NCBI GenBank assembly: GCA_028293725.1
Contig: JAQGOE010000086.1
Span: 1 to 59,513 of the forward strand
Length of the DNA stretch: 59,513 nucleotides
Origin: Gammaproteobacteria bacterium
GTDB taxonomy: Bacteria; Pseudomonadota; Gammaproteobacteria; Steroidobacterales; Steroidobacteraceae
Direction of reading: 5' to 3'
Below the pieces are notes generated by a model, which had not been told where the DNA came from, searched no databases, and worked only from the letters and a program-made list of their open reading frames with translations. Positions within the stretch are counted from its first letter, which is position 1. Each line of letters begins with the position of its first letter. This document shows positions 24,053-32,880 of the stretch, one piece after another. The translations under genes were made by a program, and so were the position numbers.

Positions 24053-26119
24053 TCACTGATGCTCGTTCTGATGGCCCCAGTCTTCCTGCGCGCGGGAAAT
24101 GATATACCCATGAATCGCATTGACATCGTCCCGGCTCAACAACTTGGCGAAGCTGGCCATGCCGCGGTCGGAGCGGATTCCCTGCAACACGATGTCGGGA
24201 AAACTCGCATGCGTCCTGGCATCCATGTAGCGCAGGTCCTTCACACCGCCAACGGCCATCTGGCCGTGACAGACTGCGCAATTGTTGGCGAACAGCTCGG
24301 CGCCATGCTTCACCGCCGCCTCGCTCACTGTCAGCGCTGGCGGCTCGGTCAGGACCGTCGGAGTGGCCGGCGGCAAGGGCGGCAGTTGCCGATTTCCCCC
24401 GAGTTTGAACACCAGCAGGCGGGCCGCGGCACGGTTCATGGCAGTACCGCTCATGCGCTCGATCTGCGCCGCTCCACCGCCCCAACCGGCGTTGATGGCG
24501 ATGTATTGCTCACCCCCGACGAGGAAGGTAATGGGCGCTGCCACCGGCGCGGACTGCACCGGCATTTCCCAAAGCTGCTTGCCGTCGGTGGCGCGGAAAA
24601 TGGTCAACGTCTGCCGTGTCGTGCCCTCCACGACCAGATTTCCGGCGGTGGTCAACACTCCACCATTACCGGAGCGCGGCAACGGCACCTGCCAGACCTG
24701 CCGCTGCTCGACAGGATCCCACGCCGACAACCAGGCGCGCTCGCGCTGATCGGCCTCCTTCTGTAGCACTTTGCGCTTCTCGAGCGCGGCGCCCGTGAAC
24801 CCACCCCATCCCGGGTTGGAACGGAACGGCTTGGGCTCGAAGCTTTCCGCCTTGGCATATGGGAACCACTGCTCGAAGGCGGGAAAATAGGCCAGGCGCG
24901 TTTTGGGGCTGAAGGCCATGGAGAACCAGTTGTGCCCGCCGCCCGGGCCTGGGGTGATCAACACGGGATCGGTGCCATAACGCGCCTGCGGGTTCACAAT
25001 GGGCGCGCCCGTCTTGAAATCGATCCCCAGCGCCCAGTTGACCGGAACGTAGTTCTTCGCCGAAATCACCTTACCCGTGCGTCGGTCCAACACATAGAAG
25101 TAGCCGTCCTTCGGAGCGTGCAGCAACACCTTGCGCTGTTGCCCGTCGACCTTCAGATCCGCGAGAATCAGCGACTCGGTACAGTCGTAATCCCACTCCT
25201 CCCCCGGCACCTCCTGGTAGTGCCAGCGGTATTCGCCGGTGTTGGCATCGACAGCGACGACCGAGCAGAGAAAGAGATTGTCCCCGCCTCCCGGACTGCG
25301 GTAATCCTGCGCAAGCGGGGTGCCGTTGCCCGTTCCGAAGTAGACGAGCTTCAGTTGCGGGTCATAGACGATCGAATCCCACGCGCCGCCACCACCCCCG
25401 AGCGTCCACCACTCCCCGTGCCAGGTTTTGGCCGCCTGCTCCATGAGCGTATTCTCGAAACCCTTGGCCGGGTCTCCCGGAACGATATAGAAGCGCCATA
25501 TGAAAGCGCCGGTTCCCGCATCCCAGGCACTGACGAATCCACGGGCGCCGAAATCACCGCCCCCGTTGCCAATCACAACCTTGCCGTCGAAAACGCGGGG
25601 TGCGCCAGTGATCGAATAGGGCTGGGTCTTCTCGAATGTCTGCGCCGTCCAGACGGGCTTCCCGGTCCGGGCATCGAGCGATATGAGGCGCCCATCAAGA
25701 GTTGCGATAATGACGTGTCCCTGCCACCACGCGAGCCCGCGGCTGACAGGCTCACAACAGGCGTAACGTCCCCACTCCTTGGGCACCTGTGGATCGTAGC
25801 TCCATAGGAGTCTGCCACTCTTGACGTCGAAGGCGTAGGTGATGTCCCACGCGCTGATGTCATACAACACACCGTCGACCGCCAGCGGGGTCGCTTCGAC
25901 CCCGCGCAGTGTGTCGAGATCGTAAAACCACTGCAATCCGAGGCGACCGACGTTACGCTCGTTGATGCGGTCCAATGGACTGTAGCGCTGCGCGTCGTAG
26001 CCGTGACCCTCCGTCATCCAGTTGCCGACGGCAGCGGCGCGGTCAGAACCGGCGCCGCTGGCCGGCGACTGCCAGACAGCCATTCCTACGAACAGCGCCA
26101 CTAGAGCAGTCCATCGCAT
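24053..26119 (-). CDS. Quinohemoprotein (PQQ plus cytochrome c) alcohol dehydrogenase 2 (688 aa)
   Basis: Paralogue of the 705-aa enzyme with the same architecture: signal peptide (about 1-23), PQQ propeller and C-terminal cytochrome c with CAVCH (Cys614, Cys617, His618). The vicinal cysteines are Cys121-Cys122. Predicted metal and catalytic residues are Asp189, Asn265, Asp310 and Asp312, the same unusual set as in copy 1. I use the internal ATG at 26119, which starts the signal peptide and lies 8 bp after the TonB receptor stop; a longer frame overlapping the receptor is less likely. It is co-transcribed with the receptor and the carotenoid oxygenase and may oxidise an alcohol group of the imported substrate. 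Confidence 0.92.
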   Translation of the reverse strand: MRWTALVALFVGMAVWQSPASGAGSDRAAAVGNWMTEGHGYDAQRYSPLDRINERNVGRLGLQWFYDLDTLRGVEATPLAVDGVLYDISAWDITYAFDVKSGRLLWSYDPQVPKEWGRYACCEPVSRGLAWWQGHVIIATLDGRLISLDARTGKPVWTAQTFEKTQPYSITGAPRVFDGKVVIGNGGGDFGARGFVSAWDAGTGAFIWRFYIVPGDPAKGFENTLMEQAAKTWHGEWWTLGGGGGAWDSIVYDPQLKLVYFGTGNGTPLAQDYRSPGGGDNLFLCSVVAVDANTGEYRWHYQEVPGEEWDYDCTESLILADLKVDGQQRKVLLHAPKDGYFYVLDRRTGKVISAKNYVPVNWALGIDFKTGAPIVNPQARYGTDPVLITPGPGGGHNWFSMAFSPKTRLAYFPAFEQWFPYAKAESFEPKPFRSNPGWGGFTGAALEKRKVLQKEADQRERAWLSAWDPVEQRQVWQVPLPRSGNGGVLTTAGNLVVEGTTRQTLTIFRATDGKQLWEMPVQSAPVAAPITFLVGGEQYIAINAGWGGGAAQIERMSGTAMNRAAARLLVFKLGGNRQLPPLPPATPTVLTEPPALTVSEAAVKHGAELFANNCAVCHGQMAVGGVKDLRYMDARTHASFPDIVLQGIRSDRGMASFAKLLSRDDVNAIHGYIISRAQEDWGHQNEHQ

Positions 26120-26127
26120 GCGGACGC

Positions 26128-28527
26128 CTAGAACTGTTTGTGTATTGTCAGCGCCCACTCGCGCGGCATACCGATCTGTCCATCGATGTAGCCAATCCCG
26201 GTGCTGGTTTTGGTGATGTAGTACAACTTGTTGGTCAGGTTCGTGCCCTGCAGAGCCAGGCTCCAGCCACGGTGCGGCGACCAGTAGGTCAGCCTGCCGT
26301 TGACGAGTGTATACCCTTGCGTCTGGACGTCAGGGCTGCAGATCAGGTCGCCGCAAGCGGCAGGAGTATACGCAGCATCGACTCTCGGTGTCAGCGAGCC
26401 ATAATTAGCCAGGGGGGCCTCGTATTGGATACCGATACTCGCCTTGTTCTTGCCCACATCCGGAACGGACTCACCCGGCGCGATAGCGGGCGAAATCGAG
26501 TGGATGAACGTGAGGTCGAGATAGCTGTAGGAGGCGTCGATCATCAGGTGGTCGATCGGGTGCAGCTCGAATTCCGCCTCGAACCCCTTGCCTACCGCAT
26601 CAGCCGCATTGACGTACTCGCCGCACGGGTTGTTGAACGGCGGCTGCAACGGAGCGCCGTTCTTGTCCACACACAGTTGCGGCAGGTTGGCGGACGCCTG
26701 GTAACCGTAGTAATCCTCGTAAAAGACGGCGAAGTTGGCGCGCACCCGGTTGTCGAACCATTGGCTCTTCAGACCCACCTCGGTGGACTTCAGGGTCTCC
26801 GGTTTGAAGCCGACCACCTGCTCGGGGTAGTAGGGCCGCGGTGTGATGCCGCCGCCCTTGAAGCCGGTGGACCATGACGCGTAGGTCATGATGGCCGGTG
26901 TCCATTGATAGTCGAGGTTCAGCCGGTAGTCGATGTGCGAGCCGTCGAAGCGGCCCACTGTGCCGTTGAGCGGATCCGCCGGATTGCTCAGCGGCAAATA
27001 AGGAGTGATGCCGTCGATGTTGGAATCGTTGAATTCGAAGCCCTTCTCCTCCTTGGTGTAGCGGATTCCGGCGTTGAAGTTGAGGCCCGGGAAGAGATGC
27101 CAGGAGGTGTTGGCAAACCCCGCCTTGGTGATGACCTTCGCCGTGACGTCACCCAGGAAGTCGAAGGTGGGCTCGCTCGCGGTGCCGTACGGCACGAACG
27201 GATCGTCCTCCCGGCTCCGATATTCCGTATTCTGATAGAAGTAGATTCCACCGACCGTGTAGTCGAGGAATGACCCCAGCGCCGAGCCATTCAGCCGCAA
27301 TTCCTGGCTGAACTGCTTGTTCTTGATCAACGCCTGCTCGAGCACCAGGGGGATCGGCGAGTCGCTGTTGTCGTCACCGAAGCCGCTCGAGTATTGGCGG
27401 AAGGCGGTGATGGATTTCAACGACAGCTTGTCGGCAAGCTTCCAATCGACCGTGAGCGAGGTTCCCCAGCCGTCCAGCGTGTTGTTCGGATTGGCGTAGA
27501 ACGCCCCGTTCGGAGTCGTCGGGTTGCCGAAAATGTCCCCGGCCTTGTAGGTGACGCCCGGGTCGAGGAAATTGGCGTAGTTGGTGTAGGGATTCTTGGG
27601 GACGAAGCGACTGTCGTACGGCGCTTTCGCCCAGGGAACCGTATTGAAAACCGGAGTCACGGCGATCAGGGAGTTCGCGGAGCTACCGGAGTTATTGTGA
27701 GTCGAGTCCGTGACCCAATTGACCTCGACGTTTTCCCCGGCCAGCCAGCGCAATGACGCTCGCAGCGCGGTGTAGTCGAGGCCACCTTCGGTTCCCGTTT
27801 TGCAGTCATGCGTGAAGTTGCCGCGCGGAATGGCACCGGAGACCACATAGGGGTCCGCGGGATGAGTGCAAGCATAATCATACAGCTGTACATAACCGTC
27901 CTGGCGGCGCGCGATTCCCGACAGGCGCAAAAACACAGTGTCCGGGATCAAAGCGAAATCGCCGCTCGCGTGCAGCTCTTCGCGGTTCAAGCTGCCGTAG
28001 GTCGCCTCGACATAGCCATCGTTGCTGCCGGTGGCCTTCTGCGTGTACAGCTTCACCGAGCCGCCCAGCGAGTTCATACCGGACAAAGTCCCCTGCGGAC
28101 CGCGCAAGATCTCTACCCGGTCCAGATCGAGCAACTCGAAGTCAGAGCCCGTGAGGGTCGCGAAGTAGACATCGTCGATGTAAACGCCAACGCCCGGATC
28201 GACCGCCGGGTCGAAGTCAGTCTGACCGATGCCACGAATCTGCGCCCGCATGGACAGACCCCCGCCCGCTCCATTCTGCTGCAGGATGACGTTGGGTGCC
28301 TGCGCGGTAACGTCGGAGAGAGTCGTCTGATTGCGGGCCTCTAGCATTCCGGCCGTAACCGCAGTGATGGCGACCGGAGTCTCCTGGAGGGACTCTTTGC
28401 GGAACTGGGCTGTGACCGTCACCTCCTCCAGGGGACTAGAGTTGGAAGACTCTTGCGCCAAAGCCACGCTCGACGCGGCGCAAGCCGTGAGCACGGCAAG
28501 GCGCAGAGATATTCTCGATCCCGACAT
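26128..28527 (-). CDS. TonB-dependent outer-membrane receptor (799 aa)
   Basis: A second TonB-dependent receptor, unlike the 1032-aa one. Signal peptide 1-24 (ending ALA-Q), TonB box EVTVTAQ near residue 35, plug domain to about 170 and a C-terminal barrel ending in KQF. The plug style (RKESLQETPVAITAV) is that of the FecA-like receptors numerous in sphingomonads and related degraders. The ATG at 28527 has GAGGGGGAA just upstream. It lies between the DUF8021 gene and the quinohemoprotein dehydrogenase, so the imported molecule is probably the substrate of that enzyme or of the carotenoid oxygenase. Confidence 0.93.
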   Translation of the reverse strand: MSGSRISLRLAVLTACAASSVALAQESSNSSPLEEVTVTAQFRKESLQETPVAITAVTAGMLEARNQTTLSDVTAQAPNVILQQNGAGGGLSMRAQIRGIGQTDFDPAVDPGVGVYIDDVYFATLTGSDFELLDLDRVEILRGPQGTLSGMNSLGGSVKLYTQKATGSNDGYVEATYGSLNREELHASGDFALIPDTVFLRLSGIARRQDGYVQLYDYACTHPADPYVVSGAIPRGNFTHDCKTGTEGGLDYTALRASLRWLAGENVEVNWVTDSTHNNSGSSANSLIAVTPVFNTVPWAKAPYDSRFVPKNPYTNYANFLDPGVTYKAGDIFGNPTTPNGAFYANPNNTLDGWGTSLTVDWKLADKLSLKSITAFRQYSSGFGDDNSDSPIPLVLEQALIKNKQFSQELRLNGSALGSFLDYTVGGIYFYQNTEYRSREDDPFVPYGTASEPTFDFLGDVTAKVITKAGFANTSWHLFPGLNFNAGIRYTKEEKGFEFNDSNIDGITPYLPLSNPADPLNGTVGRFDGSHIDYRLNLDYQWTPAIMTYASWSTGFKGGGITPRPYYPEQVVGFKPETLKSTEVGLKSQWFDNRVRANFAVFYEDYYGYQASANLPQLCVDKNGAPLQPPFNNPCGEYVNAADAVGKGFEAEFELHPIDHLMIDASYSYLDLTFIHSISPAIAPGESVPDVGKNKASIGIQYEAPLANYGSLTPRVDAAYTPAACGDLICSPDVQTQGYTLVNGRLTYWSPHRGWSLALQGTNLTNKLYYITKTSTGIGYIDGQIGMPREWALTIHKQF

Positions 28528-28683
28528 AATATTCCCCCTCTCGGCGGCTATCACACCGCTGGTTATTGCGGGGGATCGTATAGCGAGAGAGGGGCCCGCC
28601 AGTTGACTGCGCTAGAACGGTGACTTGACGCGATTGGAAAATCGAGCCCCGCGGCGACGAATTGTGTGGGGTGCGCGCGACGG

Positions 28684-30570
28684 TTAGCGATCCGGGGGGT
28701 TCCACTGCGCTGTCATGTTGTAGGGCAATACCGTGAAAATCGCCTCGACGCGGTAGATCTTGCCGTCCCGGATCTTGAACCTTTCCATGAACTGTAACGA
28801 ATTGGGGTACTTGAAGGGACTGTGTTGGGTCGCGCCGTCCGTCGTCTGGTACTCGTCGATACGGGCTGCATGATCGATATAACCGGACGCCACGACCACA
28901 CCCCGCTCCTCGTCAACTGCGAAGAATCTGCGCCCGCGAACCCGCTCGTCGAAACGGAACTGTCCGAGCTTGAATTGCGCTTCACAACCCTGCGCGAGCC
29001 GGGCGAAGGCGCCGCTGGTAGTCGACATCCCGTTTTCCTGTCGGGCGCATTCCGAATCGAACTTCGTGTGGAGCCTGCCGTTGTTCTGCTGCAAGGTGTT
29101 GAAGTAGCCGTCGGCCAACGCGATCAGCTTGCTGCGCGACGTACGTCGCGTCGGCGGCAGAGCCTCCGCGAACGCCGGATCGTGGGTGTCATTCGCAGGA
29201 TCGCCAAAGGGGCCCGCGTCACCCTTGCGATCGATGATGGCCTCGACCTGGGAGATCTTCCCGTCCTCGACTTTGAGCCGCATCGCGTAGTATGCGGGCT
29301 GTCCGTGCTCGTCGATGGTTCCATACCAGGCAACATTTCCGGTGGAAGGATCGGCGACATACTGTGCGTTCGGGCTCTTCGCGGTCGCTGTGGCCCAGAC
29401 GCCATCCCCAATCATCATCGCGACGCTGTTTTCGGTGTACCGCACGGATTTCGCCCAGGAGACTCGCGAAGGATCCTGCGCTACCAGCGCAGTCATGTAT
29501 TCATCCGCCGCATGTATCAGACAGTCACGATCACACGGTTTCCCGGAAGGCTTACGATCGAGATCCTTGCTGTACGCCGCACCAGGACCGGTCCACGGCG
29601 AATGCATGAAGTAAGGGATGTAGGTGAAGACGGCTTCCACGCGGTAGATGAGGCCGTTTCTGATCTTGAACGCCTCCATGAGTGACAGCGAATTCGGCCA
29701 CTTCAAAGCGGTTTTACGCACCTGCCCATCCGCGGTCTTGTAGGTGTCGAATGCATTGGCATGATCGAAAAAGCCGGTGGCGACCACCACCCCACGCTCC
29801 TCATCGACGAGCAGGAAGCGGCGCTCTCTGACACGCTTGTTGATCCGGTAGATCCCGAGCTTGAACTGCGCCTCGCAACCCTGGGCGATGGAGGCGGCGC
29901 CGCTGGCCCCGCGGGTGGTGCTGATCCCGTTTTCCGTTCGCTGACAATCCGGATCGAACGACGTGAGCACCTGGCCGTCATTCACTTCGACCGTGCTGAA
30001 GTAGCCGTTGGCCACCGCCGTGAGTCGCTCGCGCGAGCGGCGCTCCTCCACTGGCAAAACTTCCGCGAAGGCGGGATCGTGCACGAGTTGCTTGGGGTCG
30101 CCAAACGGCGCGGGATGCGCTGTCTGTCGGTCGACGACGGTCTCGACCTCAACGATGAGCCCGTCCTCGACTTTGAGTCGCATTGCGTAGTACGCCGGCA
30201 CGCCGTGCTCCTCGACCGTACCCAACCAGGCTGCATTGCCGGTATCCGTGTCCGCAACCTCGAGGCCGGTTGGCGCCACGCCGCTGACAGAGCCCCACAG
30301 ACCCTCTCCCACCGGCATTTCCACATCGTTTTCGGTGAAGCGCACGCTCTTTGCGAAGCGGGCCCGGGCGGGCTCCTTATGCGCGAGCGCGTTCATGTAG
30401 TTGTCGACAAATCCAATGAGGCAATTGTGGTCGCAGGCTTTCGAGATCACCGCAGTGGACTCGCCCGGCGCCTGGGCCAGCACCGCGCCGCCCGAAAAAA
30501 GTGAAAGTCCGACCACGAGGTGGGCAAACAATCGCGGGCGCGAACGGTCGATCGGGGTGTTGGCTCTCAC
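28684..30570 (-). CDS. Exported protein with two tandem DUF8021-type modules (628 aa)
   Basis: The signal peptide (about 1-33, ending VLA-Q) is followed by two long homologous modules, at about 46-326 and 346-625. Each begins with a CDxxCL cysteine pair, contains a segment like YYAMRLKVEDG, then an NGxSTT and GCEAQFKLG block, DEERGVVVA, and ends with FKIRNGLIYRVEAVFT or its equivalent. These match the DUF8021 type, a cystatin- or SnoaL-like cone fold of unknown role. The GTG start at 30570 has GAGGAG nine bases upstream; an upstream ATG at 30717 would remove the signal peptide from the N-terminus. It is the first gene of the leftward operon and is divergent from the SMP-30-like gene. Confidence 0.82.
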   Translation of the reverse strand: MRANTPIDRSRPRLFAHLVVGLSLFSGGAVLAQAPGESTAVISKACDHNCLIGFVDNYMNALAHKEPARARFAKSVRFTENDVEMPVGEGLWGSVSGVAPTGLEVADTDTGNAAWLGTVEEHGVPAYYAMRLKVEDGLIVEVETVVDRQTAHPAPFGDPKQLVHDPAFAEVLPVEERRSRERLTAVANGYFSTVEVNDGQVLTSFDPDCQRTENGISTTRGASGAASIAQGCEAQFKLGIYRINKRVRERRFLLVDEERGVVVATGFFDHANAFDTYKTADGQVRKTALKWPNSLSLMEAFKIRNGLIYRVEAVFTYIPYFMHSPWTGPGAAYSKDLDRKPSGKPCDRDCLIHAADEYMTALVAQDPSRVSWAKSVRYTENSVAMMIGDGVWATATAKSPNAQYVADPSTGNVAWYGTIDEHGQPAYYAMRLKVEDGKISQVEAIIDRKGDAGPFGDPANDTHDPAFAEALPPTRRTSRSKLIALADGYFNTLQQNNGRLHTKFDSECARQENGMSTTSGAFARLAQGCEAQFKLGQFRFDERVRGRRFFAVDEERGVVVASGYIDHAARIDEYQTTDGATQHSPFKYPNSLQFMERFKIRDGKIYRVEAIFTVLPYNMTAQWNPPDR

Positions 30571-30716
30571 GGTATAACGCTCCTCGGGACGAGTTCTTTG
30601 ACTCCAGTGTCTCTCTACGCTACAGGTGAATCGCGCCAGTTTCCAACTGATCGATTGCGAACCTCCGCGCCGAGAGGCAGACTGCCCCACCTCGAAGGTA
30701 GAGAGAGCGCGCGGCA

Positions 30717-31700
30717 ATGACGGTCATAAAACAGTATCGGGAATTGGCGTTCGCTCTGCTCGCTGTCGCGCTTTGCTCCGCAGGAAACGCCCGCAACCAG
30801 CCATTGCACGACGTGGTAATAGACGATACAAACGTCTATCCCGAAAGCATGAGTGCCGCTAAAGACGGGACGATCTACATCGGCAGCATGAAAGGCATCA
30901 TCTTTCGCGCCGCGCCCGGCAGTCCGAAAGCGGAAGCCTGGATCAAACCCACGGAGCAGAACGGTCTGCTGTCGATCCTGGGCGTACTCGTGGATGAACG
31001 GTCCAAGACACTCTGGATCTGTTCAGACCCCAGTCCCTTCCGTAATCCTCCCGCGGTCGGCACCTCTTCGTTGATGGCCTTCGATCTCAAGACGGGCTCG
31101 CAGAAAGGCGTCTACCCTTTCCCTGCGCCCGCCTCGGCCTGCAACGACATTACGATCGCTCGCGACGGTACCGTCTATGCTTCGGATACGCCGAATGGAC
31201 GAATCCTGAAACTGACACGGGGCGCGAAAGGCCTGGAGATCTTCGCGGCGGACGACCGTTTGAAGGGCATCGATGGGATCGTGTTCGGCGGCGATGAAGC
31301 CTTGTACGCCAACATCGTGACTCGCGGATTGTTGGTGCGAGTGGAGCGCGCCGCCAATGGACAATTCAAGGATCTCACGACTCTGACCACGTCGGCGACT
31401 CTCGGGGCTCCTGATGGCTTCCGGCTCATCAAGGGGCGGACCTTCCTGCTTGCCGAAGGCAGCGCCGGACGGATCGATGAAGTCACGATCGAGGGTGATC
31501 GCGCCGAGATCAGGGTGCTCCGCGACGGACTCATCTCACCGCCCGCCGTCACTCTCGTAGGGCGGACCGCCTATGCGCTCGAAGGCAAAATCGGCTATCT
31601 CATCGATCCGACGCTCAAGGGGCAGGATCCCGGTGTATTTAGCGTGCACGCGGTGCCCCTGGATGGCAGCGGCAGCGGCACTCTCAATACACCACATTGA
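30717..31700 (+). CDS. SMP-30/gluconolactonase-like beta-propeller protein, exported (327 aa)
   Basis: A signal peptide (about 1-24) and a six-bladed propeller of the SMP-30/strictosidine synthase-like group. Visible blades include DGTIYIGSMKG, DERSKTLWIC, IARDGTVYASDTPNG and a GIDGIVFGGDEALYANI segment. Family members hydrolyse lactones or act as sugar-binding enzymes with a divalent metal. An exported lactonase fits a pathway with several PQQ dehydrogenases, because oxidation of cyclic hemiacetals or sugars gives lactones. Its 3' end overlaps the convergent Phenol_MetA_deg gene by 17 bp. No clear metal ligand set could be fixed. Confidence 0.75.
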   Translation: MTVIKQYRELAFALLAVALCSAGNARNQPLHDVVIDDTNVYPESMSAAKDGTIYIGSMKGIIFRAAPGSPKAEAWIKPTEQNGLLSILGVLVDERSKTLWICSDPSPFRNPPAVGTSSLMAFDLKTGSQKGVYPFPAPASACNDITIARDGTVYASDTPNGRILKLTRGAKGLEIFAADDRLKGIDGIVFGGDEALYANIVTRGLLVRVERAANGQFKDLTTLTTSATLGAPDGFRLIKGRTFLLAEGSAGRIDEVTIEGDRAEIRVLRDGLISPPAVTLVGRTAYALEGKIGYLIDPTLKGQDPGVFSVHAVPLDGSGSGTLNTPH

Positions 31701-32763
31701 TTGCCACTACCGGAATCACAACAGCATCCGTGTTGTGACCCGCGGTAACCAGTTTTGTGCCGAAGATCACGCCCACATTGGAGGTCCAGTTGTATTCAAC
31801 CGCCGGAGCGAAGCCCAGCGATTCACTCGAGCCTGAGTTGCCACGAAAGATGGGCGCCGGGCTGTTGTCGCCACTCTGCTGCGTAGGATAACTTCCCACG
31901 ACGCGAGTGTTGGCGTCATGCTCGTAGACGACATCGAGCGCCAGCACCCAGTTACGTGTCACGCTGTATTCCCACGACGAATCCGCGATAAAGGAACTCC
32001 CAGGGCTCGCGTTGCCCCTGAATCCCGATGCCGTGCCGTACACACTGACATCCTCGAGCCGGACGTCGTGCGAAAATGAGCCGGACAAATCGAGGCGAGT
32101 CCGCAGAATCCGGCCATTCGGCAACCAGAGATAGTGTTGGGTGTAGAGCGACACCGTCGTCGTGTAGGCACCAGCACCCAGACCATCACTCGGGCGCTCA
32201 CCGAGCCGATCGTACTTGCCGCTCGGCACCGTTTCGGCGAGCACGACAGACATCGTCGGGACCCAGTGTCCTTCCTGAAACTGCGTGAGTCGGTACTGCG
32301 CCTGCAAAGTGACATCGCCGACCTGCACTCCTGAGCTACTCCGGCCCTGACTGACTTCATTGTAGCCGAATCGCGGAATCACACCGGCCGTCACCGTATC
32401 CGTGAGTCCGTAAAGCAGGTAGGTCTGCGATCGAAACCCCTCTGCCCGGGCAGTCCCGTGCCGCACTCCTCGATCATCGAAATGACCGTTGGAGATCGAG
32501 TCGTACACATAGGGCTCGACGAGGAAATGTCCCTGCGACAGCGTGGCGGCCGAAGCGGCTAACACCGGGCCAGTCCACCAGGCGTCATCGCGCGACTGTC
32601 GAGTCGCGGAGTCCGTCGATGAATCTACGTCAGCGCCGGCCGCGCCCGCCGGGCGGGCAATCATGGACAACATGGCTAGGACCGCCGACACCGCCATCCG
32701 GGTCAGGTACGGCCATTCGCGCCGAGACAGGTACACCTGCCTCGCGCCGCGTTCGCGCGTCAT
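31684..32763 (-). CDS. Phenol_MetA_deg-family outer-membrane beta-barrel protein (359 aa)
   Basis: The protein matches the MetA-pathway phenol-degradation family, whose members are outer-membrane barrels found near aromatic catabolism genes and thought to help hydrophobic substrates enter. It has an N-terminal signal (about residues 22-42, MAVSAVLAMLSMIARPAGA) and a series of amphipathic strands ending in INVVY. I take the ATG at 32763 because AAGGA lies 9 bases before it; an ATG at 32697 is an alternative. It follows the PQQ dehydrogenase gene by 117 bp on the same strand. Confidence 0.82.
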   Translation of the reverse strand: MTRERGARQVYLSRREWPYLTRMAVSAVLAMLSMIARPAGAAGADVDSSTDSATRQSRDDAWWTGPVLAASAATLSQGHFLVEPYVYDSISNGHFDDRGVRHGTARAEGFRSQTYLLYGLTDTVTAGVIPRFGYNEVSQGRSSSGVQVGDVTLQAQYRLTQFQEGHWVPTMSVVLAETVPSGKYDRLGERPSDGLGAGAYTTTVSLYTQHYLWLPNGRILRTRLDLSGSFSHDVRLEDVSVYGTASGFRGNASPGSSFIADSSWEYSVTRNWVLALDVVYEHDANTRVVGSYPTQQSGDNSPAPIFRGNSGSSESLGFAPAVEYNWTSNVGVIFGTKLVTAGHNTDAVVIPVVAINVVY

Positions 32764-32880
32764 GGAGTGGAATCCTTGGGGTTCCGCCGAAGTTGGCGGC
32801 TTCAATGACCGCGATCATCGGCGGTCGCGGCACCCCTGACATTCCGTTTCTTGCGGTCCATCGACCGCGACGCGAGCCTT

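Noticed and set aside
23300..24766. A 488-codon plus-strand frame across the carotenoid oxygenase and quinohemoprotein genes
   Set aside because: It spans two genes on the other strand, both with intact catalytic motifs, and the product has no recognisable domain.
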